Below are positions 1-9,497 of a stretch of DNA of 64,000 bases, one piece after another. This DNA comes from JAPOXR01 sp963662395. GTDB lineage: Bacteria > Pseudomonadota > Alphaproteobacteria > Rhodobacterales > Rhodobacteraceae. The DNA lies in assembly GCA_963662395.1 (NCBI GenBank), contig OY759511.1, forward strand, positions 3,224,001 to 3,288,000, given 5' to 3'. Each line of letters begins with the position of its first letter. The stretch's first letter is position 1. Under the pieces are notes generated by a model. The model did no database searches and was not told where the DNA came from. It saw only the letters and a program-made list of their open reading frames with translations. The position numbers were made by a program, and so were the translations under genes.

Positions 1-536
1 AGGGTGCCTTTGTTGCGACATCTGCTGATGGCGGCACGGCAAAGACAGTCTTCCGCCCGACAAGGAAACAGAGGCGACGTCAGGTTGGTTGCTGGTAACC
101 AAGGTGACAGGGTCACAAATGCTCACCCGGGCAGGATGTTCCGAGCATCCCGGTGCAAGGTCTAACTTTCCGGCGCATGGGTGCCTCCCTTCGAGGGTCG
201 GACGTTGACTTGGCTGCTTCTGCCGGTTGTGTTGGCCGCGTTCACGATCTTCGTCGCATGCATTTTTGGCATGACCTGGATCAGCGAATGAATCGTAGAC
301 CGTTTTGGCGAAATGGCAGGATTCTGGTTTTGGGCATCGATCGCTGCGGTGTTCATCACGGTAGGCCTGGTGGCTTGACATTATCCGATTGTCCTTGTGG
401 ATCTGGCCCGGAAACTGCGATCAATCATTCGTTGGCGTCGGGCATACGAGCAACTCGTGTCACTTTCCCGGAAATCCCCGATAGTTCTCTCCGGATGCCG
501 GGGGTTGGTTTTCACGGGAGCGTCAAACCCATGTTT
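1..536. other. No confident gene; remnants of hydrophobic peptides
   Basis: I find no supportable gene here. On the plus strand, one frame holds a short GTG-started hydrophobic peptide from about 181 to 291 (one membrane-like segment rich in Leu, Val, Ala and Phe, then a TGA). In the same frame a second hydrophobic segment follows from about 313 to 378. Two membrane-like pieces separated by a stop in one frame suggest a decayed small membrane protein, but nothing identifies a family. The downstream gene on the opposite strand ends at 537. Confidence 0.3.
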
Positions 537-1868
537 TCAGATCCCAAAAAGCCCGGTGAGAGCCACCGCAGTTATCGCTCCGATTGCTATGTCCTTGCCG
601 GCAGAAGCCAACTGGTGGCGAGTCGGCTGGCCGGATCTTGCTGCCTTCCCCGCAGCCAAACCAGCCACAAGGGTCGCCACCGCCGCTCCATCCGAAATGC
701 TCGCCAGCAAGCTGTCCCCATCAAGGTCATCCAGCACTGCATTGACCTCTTCGGCAAGTCTCTCGTTCGAGAAGCCTGATCCCTCCACACCCTCCATCCG
801 GGCGGCGACCTCCTCGGTAGCAAGGACGGCAATGTCCGGATATTTGGCAAGGTGCTCATTTATGAGTTCGGGTGACGCGGTGGCTTTGAGCTGAACCTCG
901 CTGACCACGTTTCCGGAAACCATGAATTCCACATCCGCGCCGGGATGGTTCGTCACCTCGAATACCCGCGCCCGCACTGCATCCCCGTCAGCGTTTTCCG
1001 CATTGGCAAACAGCAACTCATGGTAAATTCCCTTCACATTTGCTGCCAGTCCACGCAGTTGCTCTGGAGACATTGCTGTGACATGCGCTGCAAGCTCGTC
1101 GACAGTTGCGTTCTGAAGGCTTGCATTCGAACGCCGCAGCGCGTCAAGCACGAGACTTTCCTCCAGCGCCCAGGACCGACCGACATCGTCAACAAGCCGT
1201 TGCAAGGTGACAGCAATTACGACCGCAGCACTCCTCAATACTGGGTGATCGTGTCCAGCCGTCATCTTCCGTAGCCCGGCAACGCAGCTATCAAGCTTGC
1301 GGTGGCGGGATGCAGTCAGACTCGTGTTGATTTCCGGCCGGTGATTTTCGATTTGATCGACGAGAGGATGGATGCCATGGTTGGCAACCAAGCGCATTTC
1401 CGAAGCGGTGAGCACGTGGCCTTTGTCAATGTCTTGCCGGATCGCGCAAGCCATCACTGTGGCAAGCCTGACAATTTCTGCTTCAAAGGGCTCCAGATCT
1501 TCCATCTTCCGAGGTTTTCCATCCATCATCCGCTTCGCCGCGTAGCCAGTCACAACAGCGGCACCTATTCCGCCAGTTGTCAGCATCACACCGCCGGCCA
1601 CAACACCCCCACCGACCAGCGTTCCGAACCAGTAGAGCGTCGCCGTATTTGCCGCCGCCCCTGAAAGAGTTGAAATTGCCGTGCCGGTCGACGCGGTGCC
1701 GAAGGCTCCGACAAGACTGGTGGCACCCATGGTTGCGGCTGTAGCACTGAGCTTCCCGGCGACAGCGCCCATGATGGTCTTGCGAATATGTCTGTGCGAC
1801 TTCTGCATGATCGTCGCGATAACCCCCAGAAGCAACTTTTCCAGTTCCTTGGCTTGATCGTTCTTCAT
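537..1868 (-). CDS. Unknown glycine-zipper protein with PD-(D/E)XK-like motif
   Basis: A 443-residue protein of no family I recognise. Residues about 33-60 and 75-112 are glycine/alanine-rich hydrophobic stretches of glycine-zipper character, and residues 394-443 hold two more, so membrane insertion is likely. The soluble middle (about 115-390) contains E284, D312 in the context ADVEF, and the strand VQLKAT with Q326 and K328. That spacing and pattern resemble a PD-(D/E)XK nuclease core with Q in place of the usual D/E, but this is inference from motif shape only. The ATG at 1868 overlaps the stop of a small upstream ORF by 4 bases, suggesting translational coupling. An effector or defence role is possible and not shown. 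Confidence 0.7.
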   Translation of the reverse strand: MKNDQAKELEKLLLGVIATIMQKSHRHIRKTIMGAVAGKLSATAATMGATSLVGAFGTASTGTAISTLSGAAANTATLYWFGTLVGGGVVAGGVMLTTGGIGAAVVTGYAAKRMMDGKPRKMEDLEPFEAEIVRLATVMACAIRQDIDKGHVLTASEMRLVANHGIHPLVDQIENHRPEINTSLTASRHRKLDSCVAGLRKMTAGHDHPVLRSAAVVIAVTLQRLVDDVGRSWALEESLVLDALRRSNASLQNATVDELAAHVTAMSPEQLRGLAANVKGIYHELLFANAENADGDAVRARVFEVTNHPGADVEFMVSGNVVSEVQLKATASPELINEHLAKYPDIAVLATEEVAARMEGVEGSGFSNERLAEEVNAVLDDLDGDSLLASISDGAAVATLVAGLAAGKAARSGQPTRHQLASAGKDIAIGAITAVALTGLFGI

Positions 1869-2095
1869 GCTGATCGCCTCTTTTCGATGGGTCTTGACAC
1901 GATGTGTTGTCCTTTTGGGCCCTCATCTGGTTTCCCACCTTCAGGGGAAATCGATTGCGCCGTCTTGGCCATTTCATCGCAGAGATCAACGACATTCAGC
2001 CGAGAGCGACTGGCTGGTTGCAAGACCGTCCCGGAAAGACTCGCCAGACCGCAGTGCTGCCATTTCAGCGAAATTTCGGTGGCGGAAAGGAGCAT
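1865..2095 (-). CDS. Small hypothetical protein coupled to the downstream gene
   Basis: A 76-residue ORF whose TGA stop overlaps the ATG of the 443-residue gene in an ATGA arrangement. The overlap is the main reason to believe in it. The product is polar, has no membrane segment and matches no family I know. The middle has several Asp, Glu and Lys residues (about 35-65). It could instead be a leader or a chance ORF in GC-rich DNA. The 112 bases between it and the ABC permease gene show nothing recognisable. Confidence 0.35.
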   Translation of the reverse strand: MLLSATEISLKWQHCGLASLSGTVLQPASRSRLNVVDLCDEMAKTAQSISPEGGKPDEGPKGQHIVSRPIEKRRSA

Positions 2096-2207
2096 AGCGA
2101 TATGTGGGGGGATCCTGCATCGTTCCGGACGAAGGAAGCATTCACCAGAGGAAGGATTCCCTCTGTAAGTTCGATGCGAGCGTGGTGGCGCGTGTCTGCT
2201 CTCCCGG

Positions 2208-3143
2208 TCAGCGGCGGGCGCCGCCGGCGCTGATGCCGATGGCGGCGAGGATGATCAGGCCGGTGGTCAGGTCGCGGTAGAACGGGTCGGCATTGAGGAT
2301 GTTGAAGCCGTTATTGATCAGCGCCAGCAGCATGACGCCGGCCACGCTCCTCCAGACCGCTCCCTTGCCGCCATAGATGCTGGTTCCTCCCAGTATGACC
2401 GCGGCGATGGCCTGCAATTCCATGCCGGTGCCGGCTGCGGCCTGTCCCATCGATATGCGCGAGGCGGCGATGGCCGAGGCCAGCCCGGCCGCCAGCCCGG
2501 CGATGGCGAAGGTGGCGATCTTGATCCGGTTGGTGCGAATGCCCGACAGGATGGAGGCTTCCTCGTTGCCCCCGACCGAAAACACCCGCCGGCCGAAGGT
2601 GGACCGGTTGAGAGTGAAGGTCAGGATCAGCGCGAAGGTGATCATGACCCAGACCGCAACGAACACGCCGCCGATCTTGCCGCGTCCGAGCCAGGTGAAC
2701 TCGTCCATCCTGACCGGGATCAGCCTGCCATCGGAGATGACGATGGCCACCCCCTTGAAGATCAGGCTGGTGGCGATCGTTGCCAGGAAGGAGTGCACGT
2801 TGAGCAGGGTGATTGCCAGGCCGTTGATGGTGCCGAGAACGAGGCCGATGACCGGTGCCATGAACAGGCCGAAATACGGATCGACATGCAGCGCCAGCCA
2901 GGCCGAACACACCGCGCCCATGGCAAATATCGACCCGACGGACAGATCGAAGCCGCCGGCGATGATGACCAGGGTCATGGCGGCGGCCATGATGGCCAGC
3001 GGCGAGTTCTGGTTCAGGATGTTCAGGAGGTTGCGGAAGGTCAGGAAGCTCTCCGACAACATGCTGAGCGCCGCCATCAGCAGCACGACCATGATCAGCA
3101 CCGCATAGGTCTGGAGGAATCTTGCAATGCCGAAACGGGTCAT
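2208..3143 (-). CDS. CUT2-family ABC transporter permease (RbsC-like)
   Basis: An integral membrane protein of 311 residues, the usual length for permeases of the ribose/galactose (CUT2) ABC class. It has about eight hydrophobic segments and the family signature around GGFDLSVGSI (near residue 65), with a GGTSIYGGKG-type loop in the C-terminal half. It should form the membrane channel for the substrate delivered by the binding protein encoded at 8478-9473. Its ATG overlaps the stop of the ATPase gene by 4 bases, and it is the last gene of the minus-strand operon. The substrate is unknown. The hydantoinase genes in the same operon suggest a nitrogen-ring or ureide compound rather than a plain sugar. 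Confidence 0.92.
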   Translation of the reverse strand: MTRFGIARFLQTYAVLIMVVLLMAALSMLSESFLTFRNLLNILNQNSPLAIMAAAMTLVIIAGGFDLSVGSIFAMGAVCSAWLALHVDPYFGLFMAPVIGLVLGTINGLAITLLNVHSFLATIATSLIFKGVAIVISDGRLIPVRMDEFTWLGRGKIGGVFVAVWVMITFALILTFTLNRSTFGRRVFSVGGNEEASILSGIRTNRIKIATFAIAGLAAGLASAIAASRISMGQAAAGTGMELQAIAAVILGGTSIYGGKGAVWRSVAGVMLLALINNGFNILNADPFYRDLTTGLIILAAIGISAGGARR

Positions 3144-4657
3144 GGTACCACCTCGCTTGCCGCCTCCTGGTGGGCAAACAGCGCCGACAGGATTGTCGCC
3201 TCGGTATTCAGGTCCGGATCGATTTCCTCGACGATGGATCCCTGGTCGACGAGATAGGCCCGGTGGGCGAGGCCCAGCACCTCCTCGATCTCGCTCGAGA
3301 TCAGCAACACCGAGGTACCGTCTGCCGCCAGTTCGGCAATCGATTCATGGATGCGCTCCCGGGCACCGACATCGACGCCGCGGCTGGGCTCGTCGAAGAT
3401 CACGATTTCGGGGTTCTCCACCAGCCACTTTCCGATCAGCACCTTCTGCTGGTTGCCGCCGGAGAACCTGGAGACATCGCCATCGAGTGCCGCCGGTCGG
3501 ATGTCGAAATATTCGATCAGCTGGCGGGCGCGTGACTTCTCCTGTGCCTGGTCGACGATACCGACTGCCGAATAGCGGGCCAGGTGCGGCAGGGTCATGT
3601 TGGCCCTGACCGGCATGGTCATCACCAGCCCCTGCCGGCGCCGCTCTTCCGGAACCATCACCAGCCCCAGCCTGGCCGATTTGGCGACCGTTCTGCCGGT
3701 ATATGGAGCGCCGTTCAGGAGAACCTCACCGCTGGTTGCCGGGTCGGCGCCGATGACTGCCCGGGCAATCTCGCTGCGACCGCTTCCGACGAGGCCGATC
3801 AGCCCGACGATCTCGCCCTTGCCGATGGTGAAGCTGGCACCGTTGGCGCCGGATGCGCTCCCGAGCCCGGTGACCTCGAGTACCGGCACCGGTTCGGTTG
3901 GCCGGACCCGGTCGGGGAAGGGGGTTTCGGTCTTGCCGCCACCCAGCATGGCCGAGACCAGGCTGCTCCTGTCCTGCGATGATGTCTCGGCCGTCATCAC
4001 GTGCCTGCCATCACGGAGGGCGGTGACCCGGTCGGTCACGGCAAGTATGTCCCCGAGGAAATGCGAGACGTAGATCACGGTGCGGCCCTCATTGCGCAGC
4101 GCCTGCATCGAAGCATGCAATTGCTCCACCTCGTCCCTGGACAGCGATGACGTCGGCTCGTCCATGACGATGACCCGCGCGTCCCGGGCCATGGCCCGCA
4201 GGATCTCGATCTTCTGCTGCTCGGCGATCGACAATTCGGACACCACCGCGTTCGGGTCCAGTTCGAAGCCGCTGCTGGCCATCAATGCCCGAAGCCTGCC
4301 GGCCTCGCTGCCATGCAGCACGCCCCAACTCTGATGTTCAAGCCCGAGGAAGACATTCTGGGCGACCGTGAGCGCCGGCACCAGTTGCAATTCCTGGTGC
4401 ATCATGGCGACACCCCAGGACAGGGCTGTAGGCGGGTCCCATCTCGGAGGGGTGCGGCCGAAGATTTCCAGGCTGCCGGTGCTGGCCTGGTAGTAGCCAC
4501 CGAAGACCTTGCCCAACGTGGATTTGCCGGCGCCGTTCTCCCCGATCAGGCCGTGAATTTCGCCTGGGAGGATGTCCAGCGTAACCCTGCGGAGTACCGA
4601 CACGCCGCCAAACGAAACGCCGATATCCTCCGCGTGAATGGCAACGCCGTCATCCAT
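3140..4657 (-). CDS. CUT2-family ABC transporter ATPase (RbsA/MglA-like)
   Basis: A 505-residue protein with two tandem ABC domains, as is normal for CUT2 sugar importers. The first domain has a canonical Walker A, GENGAGKST (near residue 39), and a Walker B with DEPTSSL. The second has the degenerate P-loop LVGSGRSE, the signature FSGGNQQK and the Walker B-like DEPSRGVDVG. Only one fully competent ATP site per polypeptide is typical of the family. The gene lies 13 bases after hyuB and overlaps the permease gene, so it belongs to the same transcript and powers import of the hydantoinase substrate or a precursor. Confidence 0.93.
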   Translation of the reverse strand: MDDGVAIHAEDIGVSFGGVSVLRRVTLDILPGEIHGLIGENGAGKSTLGKVFGGYYQASTGSLEIFGRTPPRWDPPTALSWGVAMMHQELQLVPALTVAQNVFLGLEHQSWGVLHGSEAGRLRALMASSGFELDPNAVVSELSIAEQQKIEILRAMARDARVIVMDEPTSSLSRDEVEQLHASMQALRNEGRTVIYVSHFLGDILAVTDRVTALRDGRHVMTAETSSQDRSSLVSAMLGGGKTETPFPDRVRPTEPVPVLEVTGLGSASGANGASFTIGKGEIVGLIGLVGSGRSEIARAVIGADPATSGEVLLNGAPYTGRTVAKSARLGLVMVPEERRRQGLVMTMPVRANMTLPHLARYSAVGIVDQAQEKSRARQLIEYFDIRPAALDGDVSRFSGGNQQKVLIGKWLVENPEIVIFDEPSRGVDVGARERIHESIAELAADGTSVLLISSEIEEVLGLAHRAYLVDQGSIVEEIDPDLNTEATILSALFAHQEAASEVVP

Positions 4658-4670
4658 GACACAAACCTGT

Positions 4671-6377
4671 TCAGTGCCGGGGCTCGGATGCCGCCTCGTC
4701 GACCAGCAAATCGGGTCCGATCTTCACCCCATAGTCCCTCCAGGCGGCCTCGATGCTGACCATGCCGCGGCGGACATCGGTCGCTACCTCTGCCAACGGC
4801 CGTGCCCGCGGGTCGCCATTGCCGCCACCGCCCCCGGTCATGGTCTCCACGATGGTGCCGGCCGGCAATGCGCGGGCGCGCATCTTGAGCGGCGTTTCGA
4901 CCGACCCGTCCGGCAGCACAACCCGGTTCTGCGGCCCTTCCCCGTCTGCACCGCCATTCAGCCCCCATGCCGGGGTCTTCGACCGTTCGAACCACAGGGC
5001 ACCGTAACAATCCTCGAGCAACCGGTAGCGCCGCACCACCCCGCACCCGCCCCGGTGACGGCCGGCACCTCCCGAGTCGGCCCGGATGGAGAATTCCTCG
5101 ACCCGAACCGGGAACTTCATCTCGTAGACCTCGGCCGGGATATTCCTGAAACCGCCATTCACCAGGTTGATCAGCGCGCTTTCGCCATCGCCATCGGCCC
5201 GGCCGCCCCAGCCGCCGGCGGTCGGTTCGATGGCCATCCACTGGCCCCGCCTGGGATCGACCGAAAAGAAGGCCGCCACCATGGAGTCGCCGTAATGGGC
5301 GGCGGTCGACCGTTCCGGCATCGCCTTCGACATGCAGGAGATGAACAGATCGGCCAGCAGGCCGAGGCCGGTAAAATACCATTCGCACGCCGCCGGTTCC
5401 TGTGCATTGAACATGCACTGTTCCGGCAGCTTGACAGTCATGGTCTCGAAGGATCCGCCAGTGATGGCACGATCGGGGCTGATCATGGTCTTGTAGGCCA
5501 GGCGCAGCAGCGATTCAGTCTGCGTGGCTCCGCAATTGACCGACCCCTGCACCGGGCCGGACGACCCGGTCAGGTCAACTTCCAGCGCCTCGCCGCTGAT
5601 GGTCAGCCGCAGGGCCACCTTGACCGGTTCGGATCCGACACCATCATTGTCGAGATAGCCCTCGCGATACCAGCTGCCGTCGCTGATCGCCGAGATGGCC
5701 TCGCGGTCGAGCCGCCGTGCCTGTTCGAAAATGTCCTGGCACGAGGCGCGGTAGGTGTCGGTGCCGATCCGCTGCAACAATTGCGACAACCGCCTTTCGC
5801 CGGTTCGTATGGCCGAAATCTGGGCATCGAGGTCACCGATTGATGCATCCGGAAGGCGGGTATTGAGCCGCAGATGGTCATACCACTCCCTGATCGGACG
5901 CCCCTGGCGCATGATGCGGGTCGGGCCCAGGCGCAGCCCTTCCTGGTAGATGCTGGTCGATTCCATGGTCGAGCCGGGATCGATGGCGCCGATATCGTTC
6001 CAGTGGGCACGGGCGGCACCGAAGCTGATCAGCTCGCCATCGTGAAAGATCGGACCCACGGCGGTGATGTCGTGCAAATGGGTGCCCTGCATGTAGCTGT
6101 CATTCATGATGAAGATGTCGCCCTCGGCGATATCGCCCGCGTAATACGCCTTCACGTGATGCACGCAGGCGTCGATGGCGCCGATGAACAGTGGCACACC
6201 GGTCGATTGTCCCAGCATGTTGCCATGTTCATCCAGCAGGGCGACGGCGCTGTCCTTGCCCTCATAGATCACCGCCGAATGCGCCGACCGCCAGAGCGAC
6301 GCATTCATGTCCTCGGCACAGGAAATGACGAAGTTGCGAACGACCTCGGTGGTGATCGGGTCTGCAGTGCCGGTCAT
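4671..6377 (-). CDS. hyuB: Hydantoinase/oxoprolinase family B subunit
   Basis: A 568-residue HyuB-family protein (hydantoinase B/oxoprolinase). Together with HyuA it forms ATP-dependent ring-opening enzymes such as N-methylhydantoinase or 5-oxoprolinase, or carboxylases related to acetone carboxylase. Family features include the N-terminal ITTEVVRN segment, the MNDSY...GTHLHD region (about 92-105), and the glycine-rich stretches GGWGGRADGDGES and GGGGGNGDP. Its ATG overlaps the hyuA stop by 4 bases, indicating coupled synthesis of the two subunits. The exact substrate cannot be told from sequence. The creatinase-like M24 gene across the divergent promoter makes an N-methylhydantoin or other creatinine-type route one option. 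Confidence 0.9.
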   Translation of the reverse strand: MTGTADPITTEVVRNFVISCAEDMNASLWRSAHSAVIYEGKDSAVALLDEHGNMLGQSTGVPLFIGAIDACVHHVKAYYAGDIAEGDIFIMNDSYMQGTHLHDITAVGPIFHDGELISFGAARAHWNDIGAIDPGSTMESTSIYQEGLRLGPTRIMRQGRPIREWYDHLRLNTRLPDASIGDLDAQISAIRTGERRLSQLLQRIGTDTYRASCQDIFEQARRLDREAISAISDGSWYREGYLDNDGVGSEPVKVALRLTISGEALEVDLTGSSGPVQGSVNCGATQTESLLRLAYKTMISPDRAITGGSFETMTVKLPEQCMFNAQEPAACEWYFTGLGLLADLFISCMSKAMPERSTAAHYGDSMVAAFFSVDPRRGQWMAIEPTAGGWGGRADGDGESALINLVNGGFRNIPAEVYEMKFPVRVEEFSIRADSGGAGRHRGGCGVVRRYRLLEDCYGALWFERSKTPAWGLNGGADGEGPQNRVVLPDGSVETPLKMRARALPAGTIVETMTGGGGGNGDPRARPLAEVATDVRRGMVSIEAAWRDYGVKIGPDLLVDEAASEPRH

Positions 6378-8404
6378 TGCGCGTCCCCCTTCCTGGTGAG
6401 CGACAGGTGTTGTCCGCTGATCTGCACCGCCTGCCAGCCGGGAGGAACCAGGGTGGTGGCGGTATTCTCCTCGATGATTGTCGGACCCTCGATGATGTCA
6501 CCCTCCCCGATGCTGCTGCGGTCCAGGATGGCAGTCCGGCGGGCCTGTCCGGCAAACAATACCTGGCGAGAGCGGGCTGGACGGGCCGACCCGGTGGCCG
6601 GGGCGGAGGTGGGCGGCCGGGGAAGGCGGCCGAGAGCGGTCACCCGGATATTGGCGATTTCCAGGCGGTTGTTCGGGCTGGAATGCCCGTATTGCCGGTC
6701 ATAGGCGGTATCGAAGGAACGGCGCACGGCCTCCATGTCGATCGGACCGGATGGCACCGGGACGGTCAGCACGTATTCCTGCCCGAAATAGCGGCAGTCG
6801 ATGCCGCGCTCGAGGCCGATGTCACCGGCGGCAATTCCTTCCTGCCGCAGGTATGCACGGCCCCGCTCCTCCAGCGCCGAGAAGGCGCCCTCCAGCGTGT
6901 CCAGCTCGATCAGGTCCCAGAACCCGTACAGCGTCTCCTTGAGGTCGTGCCGGACATCGGTCTGCAGCATTCCCCAGGCAGAGAACGCGCCCGGATGGGT
7001 GGGTACGATCACCTCGCCGATCTGCAGCTCCTCGGCCAGCGCTGCCGCCTGGGCCGGACCGGCACCGCCGAATGCAACAAGCGAGAAATCCCGCGGGTCG
7101 ATGCCGCGCCGCACGGTGATCGTGCGAATTGAATCGGCCATCTTGGCATTGATGATGTCGACAACACCCTGGGCCATGGCTGTCGCCGACAGCCCGAAGG
7201 ATTTCCCCATCCTGCCCAGCACCTCCACCGCCGCCTCCCGGTCGAGTACCATGTTCTCGCCGGGGAAATTTGCGCCATCCAGCCTGCCCAGAACCAGGTT
7301 GGCGTCCGACACCGTCGGCTCCTTGCCGCCGAGCCCGTAACAGACCGGCCCCGGATTGGCGCCGGCCGAGCCGGGGCCGACCCTGACCGCCCCGGCCTCT
7401 TCCCAGGCGATCGAACCACCGCCGGCACCGATGACATGGATGTCGACCACCGACATCTGGACCGGCATCCCCTCGAGCCTGGTCTCGTGCGAGGTCGATG
7501 GCAGGCCGTCAATGATCAGGCTGGCATCGAAGGACGTTCCACCCATGTCGACGCAGATCAGGTTCGGCCGGCCGGTTGCCGCGGCGAGCGCACTGCCGCC
7601 GACAGTGCCGCCCACCGGCCCCGAGAGCAGCGTCTGCAGCGGCGTTGCACTGGCGGCAGTGGCCGACATGACGCCGCCATTCGATTCCATCACGTACAGG
7701 CTTTGCCCGGTCGGCAGGCGGTCCTGGAGATTGTCGATCAGCGTCTCCAGGTATCCCCTGACAACGGGTGCCAGGTAGCTGTCCATGACGGTGGTCGAGG
7801 TGCGGTCGAACTCGCGCCATTCGGGCGAGACCCGGTGCGACATGGCGATCGCAACCCCGGGAAGCCTTTCGGCAAGATGGGCCGCCGCCGCCAGTTCATG
7901 CTCCGGATTCCTGAAGGAAAACAGGAAGGAAATGGCAATGGCCTCGTAGCCACGCTCCCTTGCCGCGGCCACCAGTGGCTCGAGATCATCGGTGCACAGC
8001 TTCTCCACCACCTCGCCGGTGGCTGCGATCCTCTCCGGCACCGTGAAGGTATCCTCGAGCCCGGCCAGTGGCTCCGGCTTGTTCCATCGTATGGAAAAGA
8101 TCTCGCCGCGGTCATTGCCCTGTATGGTGCACACGTCGCGAAAGTTCCTGGTGGTCAGCAATGCCACCTTCGCACCCCGCCTGGTCAACAGGGCATTGAG
8201 GCCGACGGTCGTGCCATGGACGAACATGTCGATCTGCGCCCCCGGCGGCAGGGCGGCATTGATGCCGTTGATGACGGCAACTGCCGGGTTTTCCGGCGTG
8301 GACAGGAGTTTGAGGGCGCTGCAGGCGCCGGTCTCGCTGTCCTGCCGGACGATGTCGGTAAAGGTCCCACCGATATCGGCGGATATCCGGAAATGCCTTC
8401 CCAC
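6374..8404 (-). CDS. hyuA: Hydantoinase/oxoprolinase family A subunit
   Basis: A 676-residue HyuA-family protein with the ASKHA-type nucleotide-binding motif ADIGGTFTD at residues 9-17, and further family motifs near VHGTTVGLNALL and the C-terminal GPTIIEENTAT. It supplies the ATP-dependent activation step in hydantoin or oxoproline ring opening with HyuB. I chose the GTG at 8404 because AAGGAGG sits 8 bases upstream and the conserved domain begins at once; an in-frame start at 8518 would add 38 non-conserved residues and run through the intergenic stem-loop. It is the second gene of the operon after the binding-protein gene. Confidence 0.9.
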   Translation of the reverse strand: MGRHFRISADIGGTFTDIVRQDSETGACSALKLLSTPENPAVAVINGINAALPPGAQIDMFVHGTTVGLNALLTRRGAKVALLTTRNFRDVCTIQGNDRGEIFSIRWNKPEPLAGLEDTFTVPERIAATGEVVEKLCTDDLEPLVAAARERGYEAIAISFLFSFRNPEHELAAAAHLAERLPGVAIAMSHRVSPEWREFDRTSTTVMDSYLAPVVRGYLETLIDNLQDRLPTGQSLYVMESNGGVMSATAASATPLQTLLSGPVGGTVGGSALAAATGRPNLICVDMGGTSFDASLIIDGLPSTSHETRLEGMPVQMSVVDIHVIGAGGGSIAWEEAGAVRVGPGSAGANPGPVCYGLGGKEPTVSDANLVLGRLDGANFPGENMVLDREAAVEVLGRMGKSFGLSATAMAQGVVDIINAKMADSIRTITVRRGIDPRDFSLVAFGGAGPAQAAALAEELQIGEVIVPTHPGAFSAWGMLQTDVRHDLKETLYGFWDLIELDTLEGAFSALEERGRAYLRQEGIAAGDIGLERGIDCRYFGQEYVLTVPVPSGPIDMEAVRRSFDTAYDRQYGHSSPNNRLEIANIRVTALGRLPRPPTSAPATGSARPARSRQVLFAGQARRTAILDRSSIGEGDIIEGPTIIEENTATTLVPPGWQAVQISGQHLSLTRKGDAQ

Positions 8405-8425
8405 TCGGCAGCCCTCCTTCGCATC

Positions 8426-8455
8426 AGCCGGCCGGGGCGGATGCCCCGGCCGGCT
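8426..8455 (-). terminator. Stem-loop between the binding-protein gene and hyuA
   Basis: A perfect 13-bp inverted repeat, AGCCGGCCGGGGC, with a GGAT loop lies in the 73-base gap between the binding-protein stop and the hyuA start. There is no U-tract, so full termination is unlikely. Hairpins at this place in ABC operons are known to protect the upstream binding-protein message from 3' exonucleases and lower downstream expression. An equivalent hairpin occurs at 56680-56703. Confidence 0.75.
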
Positions 8456-8477
8456 CACTTGCAGTGTTCGGATGCGC

Positions 8478-9473
8478 CTACTGCGCCCATTCGCCCTTGA
8501 AGTCCGGGTTGGCGTCAAGAACGGCCTTGTCGATCATGGCCTCGAGCGGTCCGGCGGTATCCATGTTGATGACCTGGGTGACCGGTTTGCCCTCGATGGC
8601 ATTGGCGATCTGTTCCATGGCCAGCGAGCCCATGGTCTTGGGAAAATAGGCCAGCGTCGCATCCCAGCGGCCCTCGCGGATGGCGTCGATGGAGATCGAT
8701 GCCGCGCCGCCGCCGGACATGTAGACCTCCGGCACGTCGTAGCCGGCCGCCTCGAGCGCGATCTCGGCACCGACGAGGTGCTGGTCGGCATTCGAAAGCA
8801 CCACATGCACGTCCGAATTGGCCTGCAGGATGTCGGTCATCGCGGTGAGCGAGGTCTCGGGTGAATACCAGCCCTCGCCGACGGCCAGCACCTTGATGTT
8901 GTCGTGCGAGCCGAGAACCTCCTGGAAGGTCTCCAGCCGCAGATTGTCGAAGGGAAAGATCTTGGCGCCGATGATGATCACCACGTTGCATGGATTTCGC
9001 TCCTTGCACTCGTCGACCACGATATTGGCCTGGTGGGTTGCGCCGGGAACTGGCGGCGAGGCAACGGTGGCGGTGATTCCCTCCACCTGCGGCTCAAGCG
9101 TCGTCAGGTCCGGCCCGACCGGGAACAGGACAGTTGCGATCGGGATGCCGGCAGCAATCACCTGCTCGAAGGCGCCGGCGATGCCGACATTGTCGTTCGG
9201 GGCCACGATGAAGCCGGCATAATTGCCGCTGGCGAGAGCATCCTCGATCTGGCTGTACTGGTGGGCGGCATCGAACTTGCCGTCAAAGATCGATGCCTCG
9301 TAGCCGAGCTCGATCGCCTTCTCTTCCACGCCCTCATATGTCGCCTGGTTGAACCCGTTCTGCGAGGCAGCAGCAAAAAAGGCAATCTTCCTGTCCTGGG
9401 CATGGGCCATCGGTGCGAGTGCCACGGCCAGGCCGGCACCGATGAGCAGCGCCTTCATGGGAAAAACAGTCAT
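8478..9473 (-). CDS. Periplasmic sugar-type ABC substrate-binding protein
   Basis: A 331-residue type I periplasmic binding protein (RbsB-like). It has a signal peptide ending in the AHAQD region, then the alternating Rossmann-type lobes with the NGFNQATYEGVEE segment. Residues ECKERNPC carry two cysteines that may form a disulfide. It would bind the imported substrate in the periplasm and deliver it to the permease at 2208-3143. Translation may start at Met1 or at Met6, which begins a cleaner signal peptide. First gene of the minus-strand operon, with the divergent GntR-type regulator upstream. Confidence 0.92.
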   Translation of the reverse strand: MTVFPMKALLIGAGLAVALAPMAHAQDRKIAFFAAASQNGFNQATYEGVEEKAIELGYEASIFDGKFDAAHQYSQIEDALASGNYAGFIVAPNDNVGIAGAFEQVIAAGIPIATVLFPVGPDLTTLEPQVEGITATVASPPVPGATHQANIVVDECKERNPCNVVIIIGAKIFPFDNLRLETFQEVLGSHDNIKVLAVGEGWYSPETSLTAMTDILQANSDVHVVLSNADQHLVGAEIALEAAGYDVPEVYMSGGGAASISIDAIREGRWDATLAYFPKTMGSLAMEQIANAIEGKPVTQVINMDTAGPLEAMIDKAVLDANPDFKGEWAQ

Positions 9474-9497
9474 CTCAAACCCCCTTGTTCATTGTCG

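Noticed and set aside
4638..5843. A 401-codon frame antisense to hyuB
   Set aside because: Pure shadow of a well-conserved gene; no ribosome site or motif.
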